The position numbers were made by a program, and so were the translations under genes. This document shows, one piece after another, positions 26,811 through 34,559 of a stretch of DNA of 64,000 bases. The number at the start of each line of letters is the position of its first letter. The stretch's first letter is position 1. This stretch comes from Pseudohalocynthiibacter aestuariivivens (GTDB lineage Bacteria; Pseudomonadota; Alphaproteobacteria; Rhodobacterales; Rhodobacteraceae): NCBI RefSeq assembly GCF_011040495.1, contig NZ_CP049037.1:248001-312000 (forward strand), written 5' to 3'. The notes beneath the pieces were generated by a model. It was given only the letters and a program-made list of their open reading frames with translations, had not been told where the DNA came from and searched no databases.

Positions 26811-27884
26811 TTGACACAAGCGGCGATCAATCCGGGCGCATTGAATTTGGTCGCCAACTGTGCACGGGTCACACCCGACGAGCATGTTCTGGTCGCGATT
26901 GAATCCCCTGATCTGGGGTATTATGGCGCGGACCTCGCGCCAAGTATCATAGACGCGCTGACCCGTCTTGGGGCTCGGGTCGAATGTATGAACGTCGCGT
27001 TCGATCCCGAAGCGCGCGAAGTCCCAAGCGCGTTGATGGAGCGAATGCTCGAGGCGGACGTACTGATCTCATTGGCGCGTATCGGTGATCAGTTGCGTTT
27101 TGATAATGCGCCGGGTCGGGCGCGGATGGTGCAGTGTTATGCGTTGAACGCAGCAATGTTGCGGTCAAGTTTTGGCGTTGCGCCCTATGGCGCATTCACT
27201 GCGTTAAAGACGGCTGTGGACACAGCATTGTTCAATGCGGGCCAGATCGTGATTACCTGCGCGGATGGCACTCATTTGACTGGCCATGCCCCCGCGATGG
27301 CGATTCCGTCAGATACGACCTGCGCGCGGTTTCCGCTATCGGTGTTTTCGCCCGTTCCTGCCCGCCATTTCACCGGACGATTGGCTTTGCCCGAGTTTCT
27401 GATCGGAACCGGATCGCGTTATTATGAGTCTTTTTATGAGCCGTTGAACGCAGGCACATTTGCAGAAATGCAAGATGGCCGATTGGCAGGTTTTTCCGGC
27501 GACGCAGGCGGCATTCAACAGGCCAACGCGCATTACGACCACGTTTCGGCACGATATGGGCTGGACCGGTACGCGGTACACTCTTGGCATGCTGGGATTC
27601 ATCCAGGCTGCGCATATGACGACAGCGTGGAAAACACACCGGAACGGTGGAGTGGATCAGCCTTCGGAAACCCTAGGATATTGCATTTTCACACCTGCGG
27701 TACGCAGCCACCGGGGGAAATATGCTGGAACGTGATCGATCCGACGATAGAGGTTGATGGCGTTCGTTTGTGGGATAATGGAGTGTTTTATCCGGATCGC
27801 TTGCCGCAAGCGGCGCGCGTGCTGGCTGATTTTCCCGAACTCCCCCCGCTATTTGCCGCGCCAGAGAGGCAAATCGGGGTGTAG
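26811..27884 (+). CDS. M29 aminopeptidase/2,5-dihydroxypyridine dioxygenase (NicX)-like protein
   Basis: 357 aa from a TTG immediately after the previous stop. The layout resembles the M29 aminopeptidase fold also used by NicX, an Fe(II) ring-cleaving dioxygenase: an N-terminal domain with EHVLVAIESPDL and ADVLISLARIGDQLRF, ADGTHLTGHAP near 145-156, a GIHPGC loop at about 282 and HFHTCGTQPPGEICWNVIDPT at about 305. The latter two replace GIGTNP and HIAxGxxxGGxxH of peptidases, so ligands differ. I infer a metal enzyme acting on a ring compound or amide; identity uncertain. Confidence 0.6.
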   Translation: MTQAAINPGALNLVANCARVTPDEHVLVAIESPDLGYYGADLAPSIIDALTRLGARVECMNVAFDPEAREVPSALMERMLEADVLISLARIGDQLRFDNAPGRARMVQCYALNAAMLRSSFGVAPYGAFTALKTAVDTALFNAGQIVITCADGTHLTGHAPAMAIPSDTTCARFPLSVFSPVPARHFTGRLALPEFLIGTGSRYYESFYEPLNAGTFAEMQDGRLAGFSGDAGGIQQANAHYDHVSARYGLDRYAVHSWHAGIHPGCAYDDSVENTPERWSGSAFGNPRILHFHTCGTQPPGEICWNVIDPTIEVDGVRLWDNGVFYPDRLPQAARVLADFPELPPLFAAPERQIGV

Positions 27885-27942
27885 CTGACGCCACCTGCGG
27901 ACGCATCGCGATAGGCTGTGCTGAGCCGCTGCGATGTTCGCG

Positions 27943-28353
27943 CTAATGTCCCGATCCGCCGCGCCCGGCAGTGCTGTTCGGGCGAGTCAGCACAAAGGCT
28001 GCCGCGCCAGACATGCACACGGCCTGCACAGCCAGAATCCAGTACGGCATCTGCGCGACGAGGCTGACCAAAAAGACCAATGCCATGAGCGCACACGCCA
28101 AGATTTTTGCGCGCCTCGGGATTGCGCCTGTTGCTTCCCAATCGGCGATCAACGGGCCGAAATGTTTGCTGCCGTCGAGCCATGCCCGCAAACGAGGAGA
28201 GCCGCGCGCAAAAGCGAAGGCCGCCAGCAGCACCAGCGGCGTCGTCGGTAAAACGGGCAGCACGATGCCGAGCGCGGCCAAAGCCAACGACAACCAGCCA
28301 GCAAGTATCCAGAGCAAACGCTGGGCGGCGGAACGGGGGCGCGCATTTTTCAA
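27943..28353 (-). CDS. DUF454 (YbaN-like) inner membrane protein
   Basis: About 136 aa from a TTG at 28353; the start is uncertain because an in-frame ATG at 28455 adds 34 residues unlike the family. The signature is clear: LLWILAGWLSLALAALGIVLPVLPTTPLVLLAAFAFARGSPRLRAWL, then FGPLIADWEATGAIPRRAKI and two further helices. Function of the family is unknown. Convergent with the NicX-like gene. Confidence 0.8.
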   Translation of the reverse strand: MKNARPRSAAQRLLWILAGWLSLALAALGIVLPVLPTTPLVLLAAFAFARGSPRLRAWLDGSKHFGPLIADWEATGAIPRRAKILACALMALVFLVSLVAQMPYWILAVQAVCMSGAAAFVLTRPNSTAGRGGSGH

Positions 28354-28504
28354 GTTTTGCAACCTTCGGGAACGTGAGAAGGTGTAAGCTAGTCGGGAAG
28401 TCGCTGAACCGCAATAACGTGCCCAAGGTGGCGTGCCGGGGGCGGCGGATGACATTGACGGTCATGATCTACAGCCGCGATCCGTTTCATTTTTGAGCAT
28501 CCCC

Positions 28505-28530
28505 AATACTCCGGCGTTTACCGGAGTATT
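28505..28530. terminator. perfect ten-base hairpin
   Basis: AATACTCCGG-CGTTTA-CCGGAGTATT, followed by TT on the plus strand. In minus-strand orientation it sits 12 bases after the stop of the small frame at 28542-28670, where it could end a short transcript. Confidence 0.6.
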
Positions 28531-28541
28531 TTGCAACTCTG

Positions 28542-28670
28542 TCAACCCTTTGTCTCTCTTGCTTCGGCTGCGTTCAGCAGGTCGACCGCCCGCTTTACCG
28601 CGTCGGCGAGGACTTGGGTGCGTAGCGAGACAAACAGAAACTCTGGAGCGCCGAGGGATCTGAGGTTCAC
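28542..28670 (-). CDS. possible 42-residue small ORF or gene remnant
   Basis: Minus-strand GTG at 28670 to TGA at 28542 encodes a 42-residue peptide, beginning VNLRSLGAPEFLFV and ending AAEARETKG. The middle (VLADAVKRAVDLL) is amphipathic and helix-like. The frame is coherent with the local codon style, but there is no ribosome site, and an in-frame stop sits just before it (reading RRR-stop-S). It may be a real small gene, the tail of a decayed one, or a repeated intergenic element. Flanking TTTGTCTC (28549-28556) and GAGACAAA (28627-28634) form an inverted repeat inside it. Confidence 0.25.
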   Translation of the reverse strand: MNLRSLGAPEFLFVSLRTQVLADAVKRAVDLLNAAEARETKG

Positions 28671-28864
28671 TGATCAACGACGTCGAAAATAGAAAACGTC
28701 ATTTGTGCGAATGAGGTGAAGCCCCCATTCGCTCGATGGTTCGCGCGTTCGATACCGCGCGCGATGTGGACCAGTTTATGAGTCACCGCAAAGTGGAGAT
28801 GGAAGGCCGGTCAGCTGATCACCGGTCATCCCATTGGGATGTATGCGTCTTTTTTCATGTATAT

Positions 28865-28939
28865 TGGCTGGGATGGTAGGATTCGAACCTACGGTACACT
28901 GTACCAAAAACAGTTGCCTTACCACTTGGCTACATCCCA
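28865..28939 (-). tRNA. tRNA-Gln (UUG)
   Basis: 75 nt on the minus strand, including an encoded CCA end. Acceptor stem TGGGATG/CATCCCA, D-loop AAGTGGTAAGGC, anticodon arm ACTGT-TTTTGGT-ACAGT placing TTG in the anticodon, and T-arm with GGTTCGAATCC are all complete, and the whole resembles bacterial tRNA-Gln. Confidence 0.96.
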
Positions 28940-28951
28940 ACTGTGGCGCGT

Positions 28952-28980
28952 TATCTAACGTGGCTGGATTCTTGGTGCAA
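28952..28980 (-). promoter_or_regulatory. sigma70 promoter of tRNA-Gln
   Basis: On the minus strand TTGCAC (-35, 28975-28980), a 17-base spacer and TAGATA (-10, 28952-28957) end 12 bases before the tRNA 5' end. Spacing and match are near ideal. Confidence 0.75.
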
Positions 28981-29055
28981 GAGCGTAAAGTGAAAAAAGT
29001 GCCGCTTGCAGAGGGAATTCTCGACCAGCTCTGAGCGGGGCACCTTCAGGTGCTC

Positions 29056-29556
29056 CTATTGCAGCGTCTCGTCCGGTTTCACGCCCCATAGATCAGATTT
29101 TCGAATCCATCCGCGATAGCCTGCGGATCGGATTTGGCACCACTCAATATCGCATTCCTGAACACGGGCGATCACACCAAGTTCAAGTTGGGCCACAACC
29201 ATTGCGTCCTTGTCCGGCTGGGCCTTCATCTCGACCATGTCGGTTTCGATGATCGCAGTGCGGACCCCTGACAGCAGCGAGTAGTGCATCCATCCACCTG
29301 CACCATCCCGGTCGCGGATGCGTCGCCAATGCCCATGCTCGGCAGTGATCTCCAGCGGTATATCCTTGCGCTTGAAAATCCAGTCGATGCGGTGGGTTCG
29401 GCTGGGACCGCGGCGCACGTTGCCTTCTGAAGCTTTCATTGACACGTAGCGCGGCAGGGGAAGCATGGTGACGGGGCCGCGATCTTGTGCGGCGACGCCC
29501 ACGGTCTGGGCACCGGTCAAAAGCAGTGCGCAGAGAATATTGGAAACTCTCGACAT
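29056..29556 (-). CDS. secreted bacterial SH3-like domain protein
   Basis: 166 aa with a signal peptide (about residues 1-23, ending VAAQ). Two SH3-like repeats follow: GNVRRGPSRTHRIDWIFKRKDIPLEI...WRRIRDRDGAGGWMH (residues about 45-92) and a second ending WCQIRSAGYRGWIRKSDLWG. This SH3_4-type family is widespread in alphaproteobacteria and thought to bind peptidoglycan or act in the periplasm; role unknown. Divergent from the 2-hydroxyacid dehydrogenase. Confidence 0.85.
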   Translation of the reverse strand: MSRVSNILCALLLTGAQTVGVAAQDRGPVTMLPLPRYVSMKASEGNVRRGPSRTHRIDWIFKRKDIPLEITAEHGHWRRIRDRDGAGGWMHYSLLSGVRTAIIETDMVEMKAQPDKDAMVVAQLELGVIARVQECDIEWCQIRSAGYRGWIRKSDLWGVKPDETLQ

Positions 29557-29661
29557 AACTCGATTTTTGCCTGTCTATTTGCGCGGGGTTCTTGTGCCCC
29601 GTCCATTCCTGCGCCACTCTGACATCAACGCGCCATCGTGAAAAGAACTAGGAGGGTCTGC

Positions 29662-30642
29662 ATGCCAACTGAACGCCTGAGTGTTGTCGTAACGCGACGC
29701 TTGCCCGAGGTCGTCGAGGCCCGGCTGGCCGAGTTGTTCGACACAACATTGCGCGAGGATGACACGCCAATGAGCCGCGAAGAACTGGTCAAGGCGATCC
29801 GGGATGCGGACATTCTGGTGCCGACGCTAAGCGATACGATTGATGCGGGGTTGATCGCGCAGGCGGGTGACAGGCTGAAGCTTATCGCGAACTATGGGGC
29901 AGGGGTCGATCACATTGATGTGGCCACGGCACGCCAACGTGGCATTCTGGTGTCAAATACGCCGGGTGTTTCGGCCGACGACACTGCCGATATGACGATG
30001 GCGCTGATTCTGAGTGTCACCCGGCGCATTCCCGAGGGATTGGCCTTGATGCAATCGGGAGAGTGGCATGGCTGGTCCCCCACAGCCCTCATGGGAGGGC
30101 GCGTCGCGGGGCGGCGGTTGGGTATTCTGGGACTGGGGCGCATAGGGCAGGCGGTGGCGAAACGTGCCGCGGCATTCGGCATGCAGGTCCACTATCATAA
30201 CCGCAAGCGTCTGCGTCCGGAGACCGAAGAGACGCTCGGAGCCACCTATTGGGAGAGTTTGGATCAGATGGTGGCGCGGATGGACGTGATCAGCGTCAAT
30301 TGCCCGCACACGCCCTCGACTTTTCATCTGATGAACGCGCGCAGGCTGAAGCTAATGAAGCCGGACGCGGTGATCGTGAACACATCACGTGGCGAAGTGA
30401 TCGACGAGAATGCGCTGACGCGCATGTTACGCGCCGGGGATATTGCGGGGGCGGGTCTCGACGTCTACGAGGATGGGGCCAATCCGCGCCTGCGAGAGCT
30501 GAAAAATGTAGTTCTGCTACCCCACATGGGATCGGCCACGGTCGAAGGGCGGATCGAGATGGGTGAAAAGGTTCTGGTGAATATCAAGACGTTCCAGGAC
30601 GGGCACCGGCCCCCGGATCAGGTTGTCCCGGCCATGCTCTGA
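29662..30642 (+). CDS. D-isomer-specific 2-hydroxyacid dehydrogenase (glyoxylate reductase-like)
   Basis: 326 aa from the ATG at 29662 (AGGAGGG upstream); the in-frame ATG at 29638 is less well placed. Substrate-loop NYGAGVDHIDVATARQRGI, NAD-binding GLGRIG near residue 157, catalytic Arg in NTSRGEVIDE, Glu in DVYEDG and His in LPHMGSAT are all present, so a working glyoxylate/hydroxypyruvate or related 2-ketoacid reductase is expected. Forty bases separate it from the gamma-glutamyltransferase gene on the same strand. Confidence 0.9.
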   Translation: MPTERLSVVVTRRLPEVVEARLAELFDTTLREDDTPMSREELVKAIRDADILVPTLSDTIDAGLIAQAGDRLKLIANYGAGVDHIDVATARQRGILVSNTPGVSADDTADMTMALILSVTRRIPEGLALMQSGEWHGWSPTALMGGRVAGRRLGILGLGRIGQAVAKRAAAFGMQVHYHNRKRLRPETEETLGATYWESLDQMVARMDVISVNCPHTPSTFHLMNARRLKLMKPDAVIVNTSRGEVIDENALTRMLRAGDIAGAGLDVYEDGANPRLRELKNVVLLPHMGSATVEGRIEMGEKVLVNIKTFQDGHRPPDQVVPAML

Positions 30643-30682
30643 CGGGCGGGTCGGTCAGCCGATTTTGTAAGTAGGAGGCATT

Positions 30683-32464
30683 ATGCGCAGGCTCGTTTTC
30701 TTCGCTGCGGCACTCTTTTTGTCCAACGGCGCGATGGCGCAAGAGGCGGCTGATGCTGTCGCGCCCGAATTGGGCGGGGCAGGTGCCATTGCAACGAGCG
30801 CCGCAGTCGCAGACGCCCAACGCCACAAAGAATCTGGTCAACCGGTTGTGGCAGATGACTGGATGATCGCGGCAGCGCATCCCCTTGCTGTCGAGGCGGG
30901 CGCAAAGGTACTGCGCGCAGGCGGCACTGCGGCGGATGCGATGATTGCCGCCCAGCTGGTGCTGGGACTGGTCGAACCGCAAAGTTCGGGTCTTGGTGGC
31001 GGGGCTTTTCTGGTCTGGTGGGACGCGACGCGTCGTAGTCTCACCACACTCGACGGCAGAGAAACCGCCCCGCTGGCCGCAACGCCATTGATGTTTCAGG
31101 CCGAAGACGGCACGCCGATGGATTTTTTCAAGGCGGTGCCCGGTGGCCTGTCGGTGGGTACTCCGGGCACGCCTGCATTGTTGCACGCCGCGCATCAACG
31201 CTGGGGGCAGGCCGATTGGGGCACGCTGTTTGATGATGCGATCCGGTTGGCCGAGGATGGATTTACCGTCAGCGAACGTATGCATCAGTCGATTGTGCGC
31301 AATGCGCTGACATTCGCACCCTTTCCAGAAACGGTTGCCTATTTCCTTCCCGATGGAGAACCGATCCCAGTCGGTCAAACCTTACACAACCCGGCCTATG
31401 GCAAAACGCTGCGCGCGTTCGCCCAAGACGGGCCAGATGTGTTTTACACAGGAGAGATTGGTCGGGAAATCCTGCGCGCTGTGCAGAATGCGCCCTATAA
31501 TCCGGGGTTGCTGACCGAAATGGACCTTGCGATTTACCAAGTGCGCGAGCGTGCGCCAGTTTGCGCGGCCTATCGCGACCATGAAATCTGTGGCATGGGA
31601 CCACCATCATCCGGGGCGCTGACTGTGGGGCAGACGCTTGGCCTGCTGTCGGGGTTCGATTTGGCCGCGATGGGGCCGCACAGCGTGGAGGCACGGCGGC
31701 TCATCGGGGATGCCAGTCGGCTCGCTTTTGCCGATCGCGGGCGCTACTTGGCTGATAGTGATTTCGTGCCGATGCCAACGCAGGGCTTGCTGGAGTCGAG
31801 CTATGTGGCGCGGCGGGCCGAATTGCTGAAAGGCGACGATGCGCTGCCGGAGGTGACGGCTGGAACGCCCGAGTTCGACCATGCCCTGAACTGGGCGGAT
31901 AGCGACGTGATCGAATTGCCGTCAACGTCGCATATGTCGATCGTCGATCGCTATGGCAACGCGCTGTCGATGACGACCACCATTGAGAGTGCATTTGGCT
32001 CGCGCCTGATGGCAGCGGGATTCCTGTTGAACAATGAGTTGACCGATTTTTCATTTCGCAGCCACCGCGACGGGGTTCCCGTCGCTAATCGGGTAGAGCC
32101 GGGTAAACGTCCGCGTTCGTCGATGGCGCCAACGATTGTGCTGAAGGATGGGGCACCGGTTCTGTTGATAGGGAGTCCGGGGGGCAGCCGGATCATTCCG
32201 TATGTTACCAATGCGATTATCGCGCATCTTGATTGGGGACTGGATGTCCAACAGGCCGTGGCATTGCCGCATCTGGTCAACCGCTTTGGGACCTATGACC
32301 TTGAGGAGGGCACCAATGCCGAGGCTATGGCAGATCCACTGCGCGCGCTGGGCTACGAGGTGAACTTGCGCGATCTGACATCAGGGCTGCATGCGATCTC
32401 GATCGGCGACGGTTTGCGCGGTGGAGCTGACCCACGTCGTGAGGGCGTCGCATTGGGAGAGTAG
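30683..32464 (+). CDS. ggt: gamma-glutamyltransferase
   Basis: 593 aa with signal peptide (residues 1-20, ending AMAQ); TAGGAGG precedes the ATG. Family motifs: AGGTAADAMIAAQLVLGLVEPQSSGLGGG, DGRETAP, MSIVDRYGNALSMTTTIESAFGSR and the nucleophile Thr415 at TSHMS, where autoprocessing makes the small subunit. PLSxM-type glycine-rich loop appears as IGSPGGSRII. It cleaves glutathione and gamma-glutamyl compounds in the periplasm. Single-gene unit or co-transcribed with the dehydrogenase upstream. Confidence 0.93.
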   Translation: MRRLVFFAAALFLSNGAMAQEAADAVAPELGGAGAIATSAAVADAQRHKESGQPVVADDWMIAAAHPLAVEAGAKVLRAGGTAADAMIAAQLVLGLVEPQSSGLGGGAFLVWWDATRRSLTTLDGRETAPLAATPLMFQAEDGTPMDFFKAVPGGLSVGTPGTPALLHAAHQRWGQADWGTLFDDAIRLAEDGFTVSERMHQSIVRNALTFAPFPETVAYFLPDGEPIPVGQTLHNPAYGKTLRAFAQDGPDVFYTGEIGREILRAVQNAPYNPGLLTEMDLAIYQVRERAPVCAAYRDHEICGMGPPSSGALTVGQTLGLLSGFDLAAMGPHSVEARRLIGDASRLAFADRGRYLADSDFVPMPTQGLLESSYVARRAELLKGDDALPEVTAGTPEFDHALNWADSDVIELPSTSHMSIVDRYGNALSMTTTIESAFGSRLMAAGFLLNNELTDFSFRSHRDGVPVANRVEPGKRPRSSMAPTIVLKDGAPVLLIGSPGGSRIIPYVTNAIIAHLDWGLDVQQAVALPHLVNRFGTYDLEEGTNAEAMADPLRALGYEVNLRDLTSGLHAISIGDGLRGGADPRREGVALGE

Positions 32465-32557
32465 GTACTGCCGCCCGAAAGACGCCAGTCAAGCATCCCA
32501 ATTTTGCCAGATTTATCGGGGACACTGCCGCCGAACGACGCGACAGGAGTAGCCGAA

Positions 32558-33595
32558 ATGATCAACAAATTTGCACTCGGTTTTGCCGCGGTCGCCGCAT
32601 GTGCGGTTGCCGGGGTTGATTACATTTCCCAAGCGCAGGCTTTGGGGAAAGGCCCGGGCGAATACTCCATGACGGATTACACCCAGTCCGTATCCACGCG
32701 CGTCGGCGCACTGGTGGGGACACCACCAGAGACGCCAAAGGTTTTGGCCAAAACCTACCTGCCCGAAGCGCCAAATGGCTGGACCCGGCGCAGCTGGTCG
32801 CCCGAGGATACTGGTGTTTTCGGTGATGCGGACATGGTGGGCCTCAAAGCGACGCTGCTGAGTAAATTCAACGAAAGCACGGCAATGACCGCGGCCAAAT
32901 CAATGATGGCTGGTAAGGAAAATGCACGCGCGGAACGTGATGTATGGGAATATGTCGGGGCAACGGGCACGATCCGTCTGTCAGCCACTCACAATCCGTC
33001 CACCGGTCGAATATTTGCTGAAAAACTGGAAAACGATCCAGCCCGCGCCAATGTCATGCTGCGTCAGAGCGGCCGCCCCATCATCATGGGTGAAATCGCT
33101 GGTGTGACATTCTATGCGTCCAAACGTGACGAATTTGACAGCAGTGGCAACCTGCCGATCTTTGCGCGCGGCTATATCGGTGATGACATTGCAATCACGG
33201 CCTATGCTGACGGTAATCACGAGACACTGCTCGATCTGTTACTGGCCATCGACTATGATGCGCTGAATGCGATGCAGGAAAAGCCTGCCAGTGGTATCGG
33301 TAGTGATGCCCGCCCAATCAGCGCGAAAAAGCGCGCGATCTTTTTGACGCGCGCCGCGCAGCTAGAAAAAGCAGCGGCCGAAACCGCCAATCGCGTGGCG
33401 AAAGCAACGAATGAGACCAAGGAAATCGCGGCCAAGCGGCTTGAGCGTCAGGGCAAGGAAGGTGGACTTTTTACCAGCCTTGATCAGTCATCTGACGATA
33501 AGTCGGATGAGGCAAAGTCCGGTGCAAAGCGGCTCCAACTGAATTCGGACACCTGTCGCACCAGTAGTGTTGGCAAGTTCTGTGGCACCGATTGA
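32558..33595 (+). CDS. exported hypothetical protein
   Basis: 345 aa from the ATG at 32558 (AGGAG nine bases upstream). A signal peptide or N-terminal anchor spans residues 1-27 (FALGFAAVAACAVAGVDYI). The middle has no family I recognise; residues about 265-300 (AAQLEKAAAETANRVAKATNETKEIAAKRLERQGKEG) look like a coiled coil, and two Cys near the end (DTCRTSSVGKFC) could form a disulfide in the periplasm. No neighbour explains it. Confidence 0.65.
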   Translation: MINKFALGFAAVAACAVAGVDYISQAQALGKGPGEYSMTDYTQSVSTRVGALVGTPPETPKVLAKTYLPEAPNGWTRRSWSPEDTGVFGDADMVGLKATLLSKFNESTAMTAAKSMMAGKENARAERDVWEYVGATGTIRLSATHNPSTGRIFAEKLENDPARANVMLRQSGRPIIMGEIAGVTFYASKRDEFDSSGNLPIFARGYIGDDIAITAYADGNHETLLDLLLAIDYDALNAMQEKPASGIGSDARPISAKKRAIFLTRAAQLEKAAAETANRVAKATNETKEIAAKRLERQGKEGGLFTSLDQSSDDKSDEAKSGAKRLQLNSDTCRTSSVGKFCGTD

Positions 33596-33775
33596 TGCCA
33601 GTTACGCGCGATACAGCGTCCTAGGGCGCGCAGATTTCATTCCACGGCCCCTTGGCCTGCGTGTAAAAACGCGCGATGGTTTTGGTGGGAAAGGGGCCTG
33701 CCATGAATTCCACACTATGCGGCGTTATTATATCTATAGAACATGCGTGTTCGTAGCGCGGGTGTCAGGCGGAAC

Positions 33776-34444
33776 ATGGCGCGTTTCTCGGGGCATGCGG
33801 TACTTTTGACGACCTGTCTTGTGATTGCGTTGGGCGGCTGTTCGCGTGCGCTGACACCCAATGAGCGCGCCTTTGCCGCCGATATCCTTGGGCCGAGCCT
33901 TGATGCGGACAAAGTGAGGGTGGCGCAGGATATGGGCTTTGCCGCCCCGCCCACGAAATCGCATCGGGTTCCCAGATCACTACCGGTCGACAGCCCACCA
34001 CATGAGGGGGCATGCGACAGAACCGCGCCGCAAGCGGCCTCGGGACCGCCACCTGCATGGGCGCTCTTCAATCGCGTCCATTTCGTCACTGACCTCTACC
34101 AGCCCGACCTGGCGGCAGGCTGGCCCCAATATGCGCTCTTTCCGCAGGCATTGGTGATGGCGCATGAATTGGTGCATGTTTGGCAATGGCAGAACCGCCG
34201 TCGGACGCATTATCACCCCGTTCGTGCCGCCTTGGAAAGCCTCGTCAATCTCGACCCTTATTTCTATGCCCCCAAAGATGGGACGGCGTTCCTCGAATAC
34301 GGGTACGAACAGCAGGCGGCACTGCTGGAAGACTATCTGTGCTATGCGCTATACGATCCTGCCAACGCGCGGCGCGCCCACCTGCGCACAATCCTGTCGC
34401 CCTATTTCCCACTCGATCGGCTGGATGCGTCGCTCGCCCGGTAA
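33776..34444 (+). CDS. lipoprotein with zinc-metalloprotease-like HELVH motif
   Basis: 222 aa from the ATG at 33776 (preceded by AGGCGGA); the upstream ATG at 33743 adds 11 residues. Lipobox ALGGC at residues 18-22 follows a clear signal peptide, so it should be lipid-anchored. Residues about 133-145 read VMAHELVHVWQWQ, an HExxH zincin signature in a style seen in DUF4157-like domains; EYGYEQQAALLEDYL downstream could supply another ligand. Protease activity is unproven. Confidence 0.7.
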   Translation: MARFSGHAVLLTTCLVIALGGCSRALTPNERAFAADILGPSLDADKVRVAQDMGFAAPPTKSHRVPRSLPVDSPPHEGACDRTAPQAASGPPPAWALFNRVHFVTDLYQPDLAAGWPQYALFPQALVMAHELVHVWQWQNRRRTHYHPVRAALESLVNLDPYFYAPKDGTAFLEYGYEQQAALLEDYLCYALYDPANARRAHLRTILSPYFPLDRLDASLAR

Positions 34445-34559
34445 GGCGTCGTTTTGAATGCCGCGCGTCGGTTTTGCATCGCCTTAGGTCGGCTGGGCTG
34501 CGCGCGGTTCCGCTGGCATGATAAAAGCAGGATAACATATGCGCCAGGGAGACGGTCTC

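Noticed and set aside
28736..28879. 47-codon plus-strand frame overlapping tRNA-Gln
   Set aside because: It runs into the tRNA 3' end, lacks a ribosome site and shows no family motif; possibly a remnant but not supportable.
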